From contig CALNVZ010003433.1 in the NCBI GenBank assembly GCA_940671915.1, positions 48,036,926-48,100,925 on the forward strand: DNA of 64,000 bases, in the 5' to 3' direction. The position numbers and the translations under genes were made by a program. The notes under the pieces are model-generated. The model saw only the letters and a program-made list of their open reading frames with translations. It was not told where the DNA came from and did no database searches. Source of the DNA: Paracentrotus lividus. Its lineage: Eukaryota > Echinodermata > Echinoidea > Camarodonta > Echinidae. This document shows, in pieces, positions 33,282-44,238 of the stretch (position 1 is its first letter; each line of letters begins with the position of its first letter).

Positions 33282-33657
33282 GGCTGGGTTCACATAGAAG
33301 TATACGATATTCGGTACACGGTATTCGTTCAATCGCTATTGGTATTCGCTATACGATATACGGACACGGCGGTTCACATAGCGGATACGACCAAGCTACT
33401 CGGTCTTTGGAAGTTGGATTCACGCATGTGTGCAATGTTCAAACAAAAGGAATGTGGGTATACGCGGCACGAAAATCGAACTTGCGCGATTCCCACTATA
33501 CTATACGACATTCCGAGTAGTTCCCTCGTATGTGAACCTGTTTTTGAAAATGCCATTGTTCAACCAGTAAATGTCGCTTGTTCGATTTTCAGTATTCGCG
33601 TGCCCTCGCGAAAACGAGCCGAATACCCGAGCCGTATAGCTCTATGTGAACCCAGCC
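33282..33657. mobile_element. MITE with TAA duplication
   Basis: GGCTGGGTTCACATAGA and TCTATGTGAACCCAGCC are perfect inverted ends flanked by TAA (33279-33281 and 33658-33660). It is CpG-rich inside. The 152-residue plus-strand frame that covers it has no recognised domain and is not retained elsewhere. TAA duplication suggests PIF/Harbinger. Confidence 0.85.
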
Positions 33658-33660
33658 TAA

Positions 33661-33853
33661 GCCAATATTTTCGCGTCCAGATATTTTCGCGATTTTGGAC
33701 TAGTTTGGGAAATTCGCGAGAGCAAAATTTTCGCGATTTTGGTGATGACTCCATTACTATAAAAAGCATTGTACTGAAGTGGAAATTTTCGCAATGACCG
33801 ACTCGCGTAATTTGCAAAAATAAAGTTACCACAAAAATAACCACTTATACAGT
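33661..33853. mobile_element. Element with GCCAATATTTTCGCG end, copy 1
   Basis: It starts GCCAATATTTTCGCG and ends near ACCACTTATACAGTA. The left terminus (CTGTAA) has been cut by the MITE at 33282. A related, shorter copy lies at 41043-41135. Confidence 0.6.
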
Positions 33854-34130
33854 AATCTGTGTGATAGAGCAGTTGTTTTATAATTGGCTGGTCCTTAGTT
33901 TGGTGTACTTCAAGTCTGTGCGCTTCTGACATTTGGTATAAAAAAGACATTTTATACCTAGTCCCTCAAATAGGACTTCTTTTGAACATCATAATGTGGC
34001 ATATTGTGGTGCATTGACATTTGCTAGGGCAAAAATGGCTCATTAATCTGAGAGGTAAATTGTAGACTTGTGTGAAGATTGTGGAAGGGTTTGTGTACTT
34101 TAGAATACCCTTTTCTTCACACCTTATAAG

Positions 34131-34213
34131 ATGACAGGCCTACAATGTATCATTGTCAGAGTGCTGTCGTCTCAAAGTTAATCCTATCTCTCTAGGTACA
34201 TTACGTGGTGTTT
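34131..34213 (-). repeat. Micro-inverted segment within the third unit
   Basis: This 83-bp block is the reverse complement of about 33111-33193 in unit 2 (and of the matching part of unit 1), while the flanks CTTATAAG and GGGATGGGTTGGTG stay collinear. Confidence 0.8.
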
Positions 34214-34467
34214 TTGGGATGGGTTGGTGTAAGAAGGGTCTAACTCACAAGTGTGTTATTCTATGATACAGACAGTTGAATGCATTTATCAAAGGACTGA
34301 TTATAAGTTGCATGTGTTACATTCACAATAATCTGTGTGGTGGAGCAGTTGTTTTGTAATTGGCAAGTCCTTAGTTTGCAAGACGTCAAGTCTGTGCGCT
34401 TTGGTAAAAAGCCCTTTTTTAAAATAAGTTCCTCAAATACATGGAGGACCTCTTTTGAAGATCATAA

Positions 34468-34527
34468 CATGAAACTGGAGTTGGTCGAGTGGTTAACGGA
34501 AGAGACCCAGGTTCAAATCCTAGTCAC
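34468..34527 (+). repeat. tRNA-like promoter boxes, SINE remnant
   Basis: TGGTCGAGTGGTTAACGG resembles an A box and GGTTCAAATCCTAG a B box, but they lie too close together for a full tRNA (no anticodon arm). It is likely a tRNA-derived SINE fragment. Confidence 0.4.
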
Positions 34528-35116
34528 ATCTTTGAATGACACTTTAAATTTTAAGGTCAGTCCCAGATGTAAATATCTGTAGAAGCTGTATGATTAGACT
34601 TTGGTTACTGACTATTTATTGACTGAATTCGGTCAACTTTGACATGTTCGTGCAGTCCGAAAGTTAATCCCCAGTAGTCCAACCCATGCGTAAGCCACTG
34701 CCGATTGTGTACATGTACGAGTCAATGGAAAAACGCGCATTCCCCACGATCTCCGAGTTTCAGGGGCCTTTGAGACTTTATTGCACCAAGTCACCAACCT
34801 CTTCACTTGATAGATGCCTCTCCCACCCATCATCGTTATGAAATATGATGATGTCTGAGTACTTGTATGTCAAATGATATTCTATTGTTTTAGTCAAACA
34901 TCTCCTCAATGAAAGAAGCAAAGAGTGTGTTAGGATAGAAAGAATGACAGCCCTCTAGCTCTGGAACTAGTACTTCTCAAGTTCCACAAGAAATTTTCAG
35001 TGTCTGGATACAGCCATATAAAGGGGGAATAAAGTTGTTTTCCTAGCACAAGGGCGCAGACACAAACATTTTGTGTTGAAATGATAAGAGGGGAAAATGT
35101 CTTTCGAAAATCCATC
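34528..35116. other. No gene recognised
   Basis: A 66-residue minus-strand frame (34633-34833) lies in a less AT-rich block; it has no domain I know. Nothing else is seen. Confidence 0.4.
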
Positions 35117-35204
35117 CAGTGGCGGATCAAGGCGGGGGCGCAGGGGATGCGCACCCCCTCTACTGGGCAGGGTGCCCCCTCTATTTTCAAATCCGTAATC
35201 GGCC
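35117..35204. mobile_element. Short element with CAGTGGCGGATC ends
   Basis: CAGTGGCGGATCAAGG at the left pairs loosely with AATCGGCCACTG at the right. The interior is GC-rich. The ends match the family of the 2.25-kb element at 5797. A further end fragment (GTGGGGGATCCAGAC) is at 38243. Confidence 0.55.
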
Positions 35205-36371
35205 ACTGAATCCAGCTATAACGTTTATCTGACTTCAGTCCCTGGACCATAAATTGTTATCATGAGGAATTAAAACCATTCCACTATTTATATGTCATTT
35301 CATTTTGGTCCCGAATTTCTATTCATGCCCTTCTGCTGGGTAAGAGACGATTAGTTCATTGCAATTTAGTCAACAACTATTTTGCTTCCGATCAATTTGT
35401 CTGCTTTCATACAAACTTGATGCCCTTTTTTATTAGTTCAAATACTTGATAGGCCTATATATCTGTTAATATATCTGGGGAAGTCAGTTCAATAAAATCC
35501 CCCTCCCTCCCCTCTCTCTATCTTTGCAAATGATCTGATAACAACAGACTTTTGACGGTTGGGAAACCCCTTTAGAATTCATCATAACCAGGTCATGTCA
35601 AATTACAACTAACAGGTACATGTATACCTATCAAACTGTCACAATTTATTAATGTAGTCTACAAGCTCAGACCATAACTCAACACTTTGAACTTGGACTT
35701 TAATTTAACACAAATATCTTTATTTTTCGTTTTAGTCAAATGTTATGTATTTTTTACCAACGTTGTCCAGCAGGTATCATTTCTTGTAGTTTTGAACATT
35801 GAGTGTATGTTTGGTCGTATTTTGTTTGAAGTTTGTTTTTTCCTACTATAAATCAAATTATCTTTAAATAAAGGGTCTTTACACCACAGACTAGTATCAT
35901 GTTATGATTATCTCTTTCTGTTTATTTCAGGTTATCATAATTCTTCAAGGTCGTACCATCCATGTGACTCCCTGTTGTCTAGAGGCTATACCAATCAGAA
36001 GGGACCAAAAGGGGGTAAAAGACCTGTCATCTGACAATGTCATGGCTATCTAGAGGCATCTGATTCTTATAATCCACAGGTAAAAGACTATAGTATAAGC
36101 TGGGTTCCTATGGAGAGTACCGGTACATGTATATAGAGTACCAAAGTGTTGACGTCATCATTGCCCATCGTCCCAGTTACTGGTTCTAATTTTTTTTAAA
36201 GCCTGTGCATGAGGTTTAGCCTAAATGCGGTCCAGCAACGGGCTAGACTCGGGCAAATATTCAAACAGGTTTTGATGTGATCATGCTGATATTGTTCAAC
36301 ACATGATTGTTCGAACCAGCAACCATGTCAACGCCACCGTTATGACATCACACTTCGGTTCTCTATAGACT
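35205..36371. other. No gene recognised
   Basis: AT-rich DNA. A 3' splice-like TTTCTGTTTATTTCAG ends at 35930, but no open exon with a donor follows. Short GGTACC-type and ACATGTA words occur. Confidence 0.4.
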
Positions 36372-36535
36372 TTGAGGGGAAGTTAATGTTGGTAATTTAA
36401 TTTGTCTTTAAAAAGCAGTAAGTGAACAAGATATATAAGTGGAAGTTTGAAGAAAATCAATTAAAAAATAAAGTTATGATTCTTTGAAGTTCTGATTTTG
36501 TGACATTACTTAATTGCAAGCAGTTCAAACCTGAG
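36372..36535. mobile_element. Half copy of TTAA element family C
   Basis: AGGGGAAGTTAATGTTGG, then AGTGGAAGTTTGAAGAAAAT and GATTTTGTGACATTAC follow the left half of the elements at 42681 and 63894, with many changes. Confidence 0.55.
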
Positions 36536-36657
36536 GGGACTGAAGAAACAAATATAAAGAGAAGATGATTTGAATAGAGCTTTAACTTTGAGTTTGACTT
36601 TGACATTGGTAAATTTATCTGGAATTGTAAGCTCTAATTTGCATTATTTAGTTCATA

Positions 36658-37085
36658 GGTTCACTGGAAGCTGATACGATTTGCACTTCTGTTCTAGATT
36701 CTTATCTTTATCAATATCAGAGGTATGTGAACATAGTAGCATTTGTCCCATCATTATTGACAATGTTAGCAGTTCAAGGCCAATCGTAGCCACTGTCTTG
36801 ATTTCTTGGCTGGGAGAGCTAGATGTTTATTAATTCATTATCAGAGTGATGTGATACAACGGTCGTACAATCTATGCTCCGCCAACAATTGCTCTGCGGT
36901 TGATTCTTCATTGTAAACCTAGCATGTCAATTGTGATGCGATTCACTTCTGTACTAGATTCTTATCTTGATTGAAATCAGATGTATGTGAACACGGAAAC
37001 ATTTGTCCTTTCATTATTGACAGTGTGAGCAGTTCAAGGTTACACCTTTGTCACTGTCATCTTGGCTGTTCGAGCAAGAAGGTCT
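36658..37085 (+). repeat. Two-unit tandem duplication, ~285-bp offset
   Basis: CTAGATTCTTATCTTTATCA at 36695 parallels CTAGATTCTTATCTTGATTG at 36954. Both are followed by ATGTGAACA, CATTATTGACA and GCAGTTCAAGG words. Confidence 0.7.
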
Positions 37086-37479
37086 GTGTCAAGCAATATG
37101 ATATCATGGTTGTACAACACATGTTCTTACAAAACTTTGTCTTTGTTTAAGCCCTGACACTAATCTAACTTTATAGCCTTAGACTTATACCTACATGTTG
37201 GCCTATACCTGTTCCTATTACAGAAAACCCAATATGACCCTATGATAAAAATCCAGGAACAACCCCTGCTAGAGCAAATATTAACGTACCAATATAACAT
37301 CCTTGTGGCACTCAACATACCATATCACCTTCTTTTTACCAGTGTCCAATCAGAGCAAGAAGGGTATATTTAATGTCCAGTCTCATTATGTCCTATGATA
37401 TGATTTAGTGCCCTTCTGGCTCTCATTTTATGTTTACTGAACCCAAACCAGAGCCATGAGATTGGAGGTGTGTCCAGGG

Positions 37480-38130
37480 GGTCGATGAATCACCAACATC
37501 CCTGCCCCTCTCCAGATACTCCTCGATATCGCTCAAACCTGACCAGATCATAATCGTGATTCGAAAATGTACTTTCATTGTGTTCAATCACATGTGGGAT
37601 ATTGTAGAAATATTGACTGCATGAGAGGGACATATTTTAAATTACTGCTCAGGATGATAAAGAAATAGTGATATTTCCTGAGACAAAGTGAGTCACCAAT
37701 ATCCCTACCCCTATCCGAATAGTCCATTATACATATCAACTAAATGTAGGTAAGCCCAGATCTTATCATTCAAAATTCACTTTCATTGTGTTGTTCACAT
37801 GAGAAATATTGTACAAATATTGACTGCATAAGAGGGGCATAGTTGAAATTATTGCCTAAGATGATAAAGAAATAATGATTTTTCCTGAAACAAAGTGAAT
37901 CACCAATATCCCTACCACTCTCCAGATATGCCACAAAATCTATCAACTGCATGTACATGTAGGTAAGTCCAGATCTAATCGCCAAAATTCACCTTTATTT
38001 TTGAAGCCTAGCTGTTCACATGTGGGATATTATTCCAATATTGACTGCAGAAGAGAGGCATGGATAAAATTATTGCTGAATATAAATGAGAAAAGGGAAT
38101 ATTATCTAAGACAGTGTGAATCACTTTATT
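37480..38130 (+). repeat. Tandem array, ~210-bp period, three to four units
   Basis: AGTGAGTCACCAATATCCCT-like text recurs near 37486, 37687 and 37898. CACATGTGGGATATTG followed by ATATTGACTGCA recurs near 37589, 37797 and 38017. The 71-residue minus-strand frame (37770-37985) lies within and is not supported. Confidence 0.8.
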
Positions 38131-38378
38131 CTTATCCTTCACAAGACAATCCTAAATTGCTGTCATCACATGAGGCTCGTTTGCACCTGGAAAAAAAAAA
38201 TATCAATCGTTATTGCAATCACTATTTTATTTCACAATTTAAGTGGGGGATCCAGACAAGGGTGCAGGGGAGGCCCCCCTCCCCCTTTAATTTGAAAATC
38301 AATCATTGGCTGTACATGTTAAAATCAGAAAAATTATCTGTTGAAGAGCTAGTTTAATGTCTTAAGATAGTATTGTTA

Positions 38379-38521
38379 AGGCCCGGTCCCACTGGTGAGA
38401 GGATTAATTGCGCATGAGTTGCGTATGCAAATTTCGTTCATCCACAATAAAAAACAAAAACAAAACAAACAATCTGCAATTCATACGCAAATCATCCTAA
38501 AAAGCCAGTGGGACCACGCCT
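38379..38521. mobile_element. 143-bp MITE with TTA duplication
   Basis: AGGCCCGGTCCCACTGG and CCAGTGGGACCACGCCT are inverted and flanked by TTA. An A/C-rich centre is present. It fits PIF/Harbinger-type non-autonomous elements. Confidence 0.8.
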
Positions 38522-38525
38522 TTAT

Positions 38526-39190
38526 CTCTAGATGCCCTTCCTGAGGAGCCTTTAGTGCTCTTAGTGGAACTTGAATCCTATACCTATACAGAGTCCGATG
38601 ACTTAACCACTATGCCACAATACCTTGAATCTATTATGTGCATGAATAGCTCTCTCCTCCCTGTCATCTCATCACTTTTGATCGGTTAAAGAGCGAGTTC
38701 AAGGTCTTTGAATAGCATTGATATCTCTAGATACCCTCCCTGAGGAGTCTTTAGTGTTCTGGGCGGAACCTGAATCCTATACCGTATGATACAGATTCTG
38801 ATGACTTTACCACTACTCCACAAGATCTTGAATCTATGCGTGTGAATAGCTCCTATCTCTCTGTCATCTCATTATCACTTTTGCTTGGTTAAAGAGCGAG
38901 TTCAAGGTCTTTAGATAGCATTGTTATCTCTAGATACCCTGCCTGAGGAGTTTTTAGTGTTCTGGGGGAAACTTGAATCCTGTACCTTATAATTCAGATA
39001 CTCTGATATCATATCCACTGTACCACAATATCTTGAATCTCATTCATTTCTATGTGTGAATGGCTCCCAACTACCTGTCATCTCATTATCACTTTTCATA
39101 ATTTGAAGAGCTACATTGTAGTTCAAGGTCTTTAGATAGCATTGTTATCTCTAGATGCCCTCCCTGAGGAATCTTTAGAAAGAAGGAGGA
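38526..39190 (+). repeat. Tandem array, ~205-bp period, three and a half units
   Basis: ATCTCTAGATRCCCTCCCTG followed by AGGAGTCTTTAGTG recurs near 38526, 38731, 38930 and 39147. In between are TTAAAGAGCGAGTTCAAGGT and CACTTTTGATCGG-type words. It starts right after the 143-bp MITE and is unrelated to the array at 37480. Confidence 0.85.
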
Positions 39191-40418
39191 GAGGAGGGAT
39201 AGTACACCCTTCCCGTTCCTTGCCTAAGGCTATCCTGTCCTAGATTTTGACAAGTATCACTCCTTCAGGTACACATTAGACCTGTTTATACCAGCCCAAG
39301 TTTTGAAATTAGCGTACTATCACTAATCCTGCAAATATACGTGATCAGAATGTCAAGATAATTTATAATGTGGACGTAATGAGCAAGTTATGTCATGGGC
39401 TTTTCTTGAATTCAAGCTTTTGTCAACTGAGGCTAGTGTGGGAAATGATGTACTATTTTAGTGGTGCAATGCACTCAGCTCTTTGCTTGGGATATGTGTT
39501 CATGATGATGGACCATAATGTGAAACCGTGTGCTGTTGATATTCAAATCCCAGCGTTTAAAAGATACATGCTTCATAGCTCCGGCTGATTCCACAATCTA
39601 GCGAGAAATCTCTTCAACTCTATCTGATGTGGATGGGATTTCTTGAATTTCTAGCTTTTTCTTGAGAATGGCTGATTAGGCTAGAACCTCAAGATTGAGC
39701 AAACTTTGGCTGATGTGGAGACACCTTACAATTGTGTCTCTAAGCTATGGTCACAACCTTTTGGGCATGGGTCATGCATGATCTGTGTAGGGTCGGGGAG
39801 GGTCCACGAGGCCGAAGGTCCACGAGACCGATTTTTCTCATGTTGTATTTTGCAATATACTGCTCGGCCTCGTGGGAAAAATACTACAGACTCGTGGGAA
39901 AAATACTCGGCCTCGTGGGAATATACTCGGACTCGTGAGCCCTCGGCCTCGTTGGAAGACCCTGTATGGTCTTGTCTGGGTCAGATTTCACTTGAAGTCC
40001 TTGCATCAAACGCAAAGAGGTGTATAATAACTTTTCAGGCACAGATGAGCCGAACTCTTGCTAAAGCAATATTGAAAGGTAGAAATATGCAATTCCTACG
40101 TACAAGCATTATGAATCTGATTTTGTGAGAAATATTATGGCTGTTTTTATCATTGCAGAAATACCACTTTTCACGAAATTTTCAACATTTCTGCATTTCT
40201 ATGTAATTTATTAAAGCCATTTTGCCCAAATCCACATACTTTTCAAGATTATTTTGAATGGTACAGAGTGGCATCTCATTTAGAAAAGGTATTAATATTT
40301 ATGTTGACACTCATGAGAAAATTTATAAAAATGATTAGTCAACTTGGTAACACAAGAAGGGTTATAGGCTGATATGACTATTCTCTGTTCATCTCACATT
40401 ACAGGAGATGCAATCATT
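39191..40418. other. No gene; short GGCCTCGTGGG repeat at 39795-39970
   Basis: Within 39795-39970, CGGCCTCGTGGGAAAAATAC and relatives recur about six times, with GGTCCACGAGGCCGA in inverse orientation at the left. This creates two overlapping plus-strand frames (140 and 63 residues). I see no coding support. Confidence 0.55.
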
Positions 40419-40420
40419 TA

Positions 40421-40814
40421 CCTCGTTTACACTGTGACTTGGGTCGCGGGTTCGACACGGCAATTGTGCTCGACCCGGCAATTCTATGTCATGTAAACGA
40501 GATCAGTGTGATCCGCGACCCGGGTTCGACACGCCTATTTTTGCTCCGCCAAAATTGTAGGTTTCGATCCGAGAGGTGGGTTCGACACGTAAACAGAAAG
40601 CCGTGTCGAAGTCGATGACCTTGAGGTCAGATTTGGAATTTGGCTAAACATCACAACACACATTAATGACGTCCCTTTACTTCCGGTCATGATCTGGGAA
40701 CCGTGTATAACTCGCCTTTTTTGTTGTGTATGAACACGATCACAGGTGGGTCTTTGCAGTGGCGAACCCTTCTTGAGGATTCGACACGAGAGCCGAGTCA
40801 CAATGTAAACGCGG
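40421..40814. mobile_element. CpG-rich TA element family K, copy 1
   Basis: CCTCGTTTACACTGTGAC at the left and CACAATGTAAACGCGG at the right are inverted and flanked by TA. The interior carries repeated GGGTTCGACACG words in both orientations. Copies lie at 51067 (reverse) and 61213. It is a candidate Tc1/mariner-type MITE. Confidence 0.85.
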
Positions 40815-41042
40815 TAATTATAGCACCACGGAATGGGAAGACCCCTCTTCCTCTACCCCAGGCTGATATTCCATGGTGATTCATACGTTTACTAAATCAT
40901 CCCAAGTAGTGATGTAAAGATATGATATCTCCCCTTTCACAGTATTTGTTTAACCTGTTTGTGATTCAATACAAGATAGATCTGGTGACAGTACACTTTC
41001 ACTGCCCCAGAAATTTGATTGATTTGAATGATAAATTGTGAA

Positions 41043-41135
41043 ATACTGTATGAGCCAATATTTTTGCGACTTTGGACTAGTTGGGGATATTTGTGAAAAT
41101 AAACCCAATGCAAAAATTGCCACTTATGCAATAGA
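41043..41135. mobile_element. Element with GCCAATATTTTCGCG end, copy 2
   Basis: ACTGTATGAGCCAATATTTT, then GACTTTGGACTAGTTGGG and AAATTGCCACTTATGCA follow the order of 33661-33853 but with about 80 bp less in the middle. Confidence 0.55.
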
Positions 41136-41614
41136 ACAGTCCAGGTTTGCGTACTTCATCGGTTTTCACTTATGCATTTTCATTATCTCTTCCCTATTTT
41201 ATTTTCCTCCCCCTCCGCCTTATCTCTGTATCTCTGTCTGTCTTTCTCTCTCTTTCTCTCACTATAATTTATTTCTACGGGTAATATCGATATCCATCTC
41301 TTGGCATACTCTCCACTGTTATTCTGCACTTCCATTTACTATAACATAAAATGTAGAAGCAAATCAAATAAGTTTGGAACAGTGTGTCACAGATATTCCC
41401 CAGAGAACAATACTTATAGGGTAATTGAAAGTCTCCATGAAATCAATCATAACCTACATGTACATTCAATTTTATGTAGACACAGGTAAATATTTTATAA
41501 ATTAGTAGATTCCAGATCTTAATATGAGAATCTAGTTACAAATAAAGGACATATAGTCTTGAGTCAAGTTTTTATTCATGAGTCAATTCCGAATCTAAAT
41601 GCAGATATATTATA

Positions 41615-42252
41615 GTGCCCTGTAACACAAAAGACTTATGATTGATAAAAAGTTATGATCGATTTTATCTTGGAAGCCTTATTCGGAACTCAGGTACAGT
41701 CATGGATTAGGGCAGACATGCCAGGTTAAAAAAAAAAATTTGCATGAGATCATTCACATCGTGTTTGAAAGTGGTGCGCACGCGGCGCGCGTTACCACAT
41801 ATGCGCGCGTGCAGTAGTAATTTGTACACAAAAGAGGCGCGCGCGCACGCTACACATATTTCACGTAGTAAGCTATCTTGCATATAACAATCGCCTGCTT
41901 GAAGACATTGCACTTGCAATTGATGCGTGACAAAACTCCCGATATTTAGGGTTTTGTGACTCCAAAATGGTAAAAAAAAATCTATAATAATGCTACTTTT
42001 TCCTCATTTTGCGTGAGAAATGGGGTGTTCTGCGTGAGATCGTGAGACGGACCCGAAATGCGTGATTCTCACGCAAGATGCGTGAGACTTGGCATGTATG
42101 TTAGGGTGAGGATGTGATTAAGATTAGGGCTACGGCTAGGGTTAGGATTAAGATCATTAACTTTAGAGCACCCTATCCATGATGAGGCTACTGAGAAAAA
42201 AAAAATCAATCGTAACTTTTTATCGATCGTAAGTCTTTGTGTTACAGGGCAC
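41615..42252. mobile_element. Foldback MITE family F, copy 2, interrupted
   Basis: GTGCCCTGTAACACAAAAG and GTGTTACAGGGCAC form the ends, with long arms through AAAAAGTTATGATCGATTTT and its complement. The centre is split by the 388-bp element at 41713-42100. Apart from that, it matches 22758-22984. Confidence 0.8.
41713..42100. mobile_element. Element with CAGACATGCC ends nested in family F copy
   Basis: CAGACATGCCAGG and CTTGGCATGTATG are inverted and flanked by TTAGGG (41707-41712 and 42101-42106). The interior has an alternating GCGCGC-rich centre and repeated GCGTGAGA words at the right. The 70-residue minus-strand frame is not supported. Confidence 0.8.
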
Positions 42253-42676
42253 CATAGACTTGAAATTGAGTTTTTATGAGTGAATTAAAGTTCTAAATTG
42301 GTGAATCTAGGTCTTGGAAACCTTGGTGTGAACTCTGTATACAGGTGACTCACTCAGGGTAACAGGTATGAAGGGATTAGGGGAGGGGCCTTAGAGATGG
42401 TAGGGGGGTTTCCCCCAACCCATGGAGTGGATCAAGCCCCCCTTTCTTGGGACTTCCTGACGGTGTTGGGGGTGTGGGGTCGATCGCGGAATGTACAATC
42501 CTATTGTGGTTAAAATTAGATTGAATCACCCCATTTTATATATTCAAGACTTATCTAAGAGGTATGAATTACCCTTCAATTGATATTGCTCGATCAGAAG
42601 GTGAATAAAAAAGTGACAGAGAGCTTTGTGGACCTCAAATATTATGGGGTGGACCATCTTGAGCTGCTTTGCATCC
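42253..42676. other. No gene recognised
   Basis: Mixed-composition DNA with G/C-rich patches near 42380-42490. Nothing recognised. Confidence 0.45.
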
Positions 42677-42680
42677 TTAA

Positions 42681-43154
42681 AGGGAAAGTTCACGCTGGGA
42701 TTTTATTGGTTTTAAAAAATGCAGAAAAATAAAAAATATGAGTGAAGGTTTGGAGAAAATCGACCAAAAAATAACGAAGTTATGAATATTTAAAGTTTTG
42801 ATTTTGTGACATCACATGCGAGCAGTTCTCTTATGTGTGTTATGTACAGTAGTGTAAATTTCATAAAGTGTCATTTTTTCTGCGCGGTCGATATATCATC
42901 AAACATATGTCAATATACATGCCTCTATCTAATTGACCCATTCCTTTATCAAGAACCATGAAAAAAGACGAATTTATGGAATTTACATACACAACACATG
43001 GGAGAGCTGCTCGCACGTGACGTCACAGAATCAAAACTTTGAATATTCATAACTTCGCTATTTTTGGTCGATTTTCTTCAAACTTTCATTTATATTTTCT
43101 TTTATTTTTCTGCATTTTTTTAAAACCCATAAAATTCCATGGTGAACTTCCCCT
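42681..43154. mobile_element. TTAA element family C, complete, nearly fully palindromic
   Basis: TTAA at 42677-42680 and 43155-43158 flank AGGGAAAGTTCACGCTGG and CCATGGTGAACTTCCCCT. The inverted arms run about 170 bp each, through GAAGTTATGAATATTTAAAG and GATTTTGTGACATCAC. A partial copy starts at 63894. Confidence 0.85.
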
Positions 43155-43159
43155 TTAAG

Positions 43160-43236
43160 AATAATATGATGCGCCTTGAGCACTCTACAGAGTGGATTTG
43201 GTGCAATACAAATCAAATTATTATTATTATTATTGA
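43160..43236 (+). repeat. LINE/SINE-type 3' tail with (ATT)n
   Basis: GATGCGCCTTGAGCACTCTA followed by GGTGCAATACAAATCA and then (ATT)6 resembles the conserved tail shared by CR1/L2-type LINEs and their SINEs in aquatic animals (from memory). It begins right after the TTAA element. Confidence 0.5.
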
Positions 43237-43439
43237 TGCAAAGAGATGGAGGACCATTGCATCCAACTCATCAAAAGAGGGAACCCAATTTATGCAAATT
43301 TAGGTTGCTTCATTACCATAATTTGTTTATGCAGATTATGTTTTCATTTTCAATGCTTTTACTGACCAGTTTATGTAGTGCAATGTAACAAATCTAGAAC
43401 ACTGAAGAGTGTTTCTTGCAACAGAACAGAAACTATATT

Positions 43440-43835
43440 TGAAGAGGGGTGGGTTTGTGGGGGGGGGGGGGTGAGGGGGTACATGGTTCACTATACCCAT
43501 CATCTCTTTGTCTGTATATATCACAATCATATCTTGGGTGTGTCTCCTAGTCCCCACACAGCATCCATATATGTTTGGGGGGGGGGTTGTTAGGGGAGGG
43601 TTATGTGGTTCACTATACCCATCTTCTGTCTATGTCTGTAATGATTATCATAACGTGGGTGTGTCTTGCACAGCATCTTTAAAAAAAATACGCTCTGGCG
43701 AGGGAGGTGGGGATGGGGGGGATGAGGGGGTACATGGTTCAGTATACCCATCCTCTCTTTGTCCGTATAATCACAATCATATCGTGGGTGTGTCTCCCTT
43801 CACAGCATCCCTATCTGTCTGGGGGCAACCACATA
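43440..43835 (+). repeat. Three-unit tandem repeat with G-runs
   Basis: TGGTTCACTATACCCATC and ATCACAATCATATC, then GGGTGTGTCTC and CACAGCATCC, recur in three units near 43484, 43608 and 43735. Each is preceded by a run of 7-14 G. Frames of 71-123 residues here are products of the repeat. Confidence 0.8.
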
Positions 43836-43994
43836 TTTCCTCCGGCAATCCTAAATATAGGAATCCTCCTCCAGCGTGACTTCCACCTCACATGGGCTCC
43901 CATTCTTCAACAAAAAGACACCTAGAACACAGAGATGGGGCGAGGTGTACTATGTGCACAGTGGACTATCTGCGATGGAGGAAAGTTACATTTA

Positions 43995-44238
43995 GGTTGC
44001 GTTCACATTTCATTTTGAAATTTTAACAGGAACATGAATCATATTAAAAAATGCATTTACAAAACATTAATATAAAGAGAAACAAAGGTTAATTGCGTTC
44101 ATGGTTCCAAATTCCGATCGTAAATATAGACGTCTTTAAAGATCTCCATTCTGAGGAAAATTTAAACACCAACTGCGTTTTTATAGTATCATGATTCATG
44201 TTCATGTTTTAATGTTGTTTTCAACCATGAATGTTTCC
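43995..44238. mobile_element. MITE family M1, copy 3 (decayed)
   Basis: AGGAACATGAATCATATTAA at the left and ATCATGATTCATGTTCATG at the right match the inner parts of copies at 4405 and 18840. TTA precedes the left end. The outer ends are poorly matched. Confidence 0.55.

Larger units (their letters stand above)
32690..34470 (+). repeat. Three-unit segmental repeat, units interrupted by insertions
   Basis: Units begin with TACCCTTTTCTTCACACCTT-like text near 32706, 33083 and 34107. They carry GATGGGTTGGTG-like text, GACAGTTGAAGGCATTTATC and GAGCAGTTGTTTTGTAATT. Unit 2 is split by a 376-bp MITE and a second element (33282-33853). Unit 3 has an internal segment reversed. There is no coding content. 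Confidence 0.8.

Noticed and set aside
33339-33797. 152-residue plus-strand frame
   Set aside because: It begins inside the MITE at 33282-33657 and runs across its border into a second element; no domain or splice support.
34468-34527. A functional tRNA gene
   Set aside because: The A- and B-box-like words are too close to allow an anticodon arm.
43508-43879. 123-residue frame
   Set aside because: It follows a three-unit tandem repeat with G-runs; glycine-rich text is compositional.
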